Shown one piece after another: positions 63,924-64,000 of a stretch of 64,000 nt of DNA; the first letter of the stretch is position 1, and each line of letters starts with the position of its first letter. Both the position numbers and the translations under genes were made by a program. The DNA is from Phormidesmis priestleyi BC1401 (lineage in GTDB: Bacteria; Cyanobacteriota; Cyanobacteriia; Leptolyngbyales; Leptolyngbyaceae). Under the pieces are notes generated by a model that was not told the origin of the DNA, searched no databases, and saw only the letters and a list, made by a program, of their open reading frames with translations. Location of the stretch: the NCBI RefSeq assembly GCF_001650195.1, contig NZ_LXYR01000015.1, positions 39,928 through 103,927 on the forward strand. The letters run 5' to 3'.

Positions 63924-64000
63924 CAGAACCGCAGCGAATAGACGGGTGCAAGATCTGAGCAATTGTCCCACGCAGAAGGGTGGGTTAAGAAAGTAAGAAA

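Noticed and set aside
1..64000. CRISPR arrays, tRNA or rRNA genes
   Set aside because: No regularly spaced identical repeats with unique spacers, no T-loop GGTTCGAATCC-type words in a cloverleaf context, and no rRNA stretches were seen by eye; a tRNAscan/Infernal run would settle short RNA genes.

Overview
The window comes from a cyanobacterial chromosome, probably a filamentous or Leptolyngbya-like form. The evidence is the very dense GCGATCGC (HIP1-type) octamers, the pair of NDH-1 genes ndhF1 and ndhD1, a cyanobacterial zeta-carotene isomerase (Z-ISO), a type III glutamine synthetase (glnN), a Hik2/CSK-type kinase, a cytochrome b6f cofactor-assembly protein, several cyanobacteria-specific small families (DUF3155, DUF1825, DUF2294) and a hormogonium-polysaccharide run hpsL-hpsN-hpsO-hpsP. 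No rRNA, tRNA or CRISPR array was recognised.

Layout. 0-8 kb: partial succinate-semialdehyde dehydrogenase, small conserved proteins, selU and clpB. 8-14 kb: accessory island with a Uma2 nuclease, a 1242-residue STAND NTPase with an unusual N-terminal domain, and a toxin-antitoxin-like triad, flanked by inverted copies of a low-complexity repeat. 14-25 kb: decay zone with a receiver-domain remnant, a broken merR in front of an intact aldo/keto reductase, glnN carrying two in-frame nonsense codons, and an APC permease wrecked by stops, a frameshift and a MITE-like insertion. A flavin disulphide reductase and ppk2 survive there. 25-35 kb: PadR, CCB-type factor, DUF3155, Hik2, SLH porin-like protein, nuclease, mtnA, dxs. 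35-41 kb: polysaccharide genes. 41-54 kb: housekeeping genes (phosphoribosyltransferase, uracil-DNA glycosylase, pyrF, tyrS, PBP1A, J-domain, HHH, lepB, CDF transporter). 54-63 kb: HAD phosphatase, an ArgRS-tail-like paralogue, a Crp regulator, ndhD1/ndhF1, thioredoxin, Z-ISO, then broken genes next to a palindromic repeat.

Most notable: (1) the STAND NTPase and its neighbours, a candidate anti-phage module; (2) two paralogous small-RNA candidates on the minus strand near 18.3 and 55.0 kb, sharing an 11-nt element complementary to the published Yfr1 core and the loop CGAAACACGG; (3) nonsense mutations in otherwise well-preserved genes, showing recent gene decay; (4) at least five families of dispersed or inverted repeats.

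The core genes (clpB, dxs, tyrS, pyrF, lepB, ndhD/F, PBP1A) look intact. The decay is confined to accessory or redundant functions, so a general sequencing-error explanation is less likely but not excluded.
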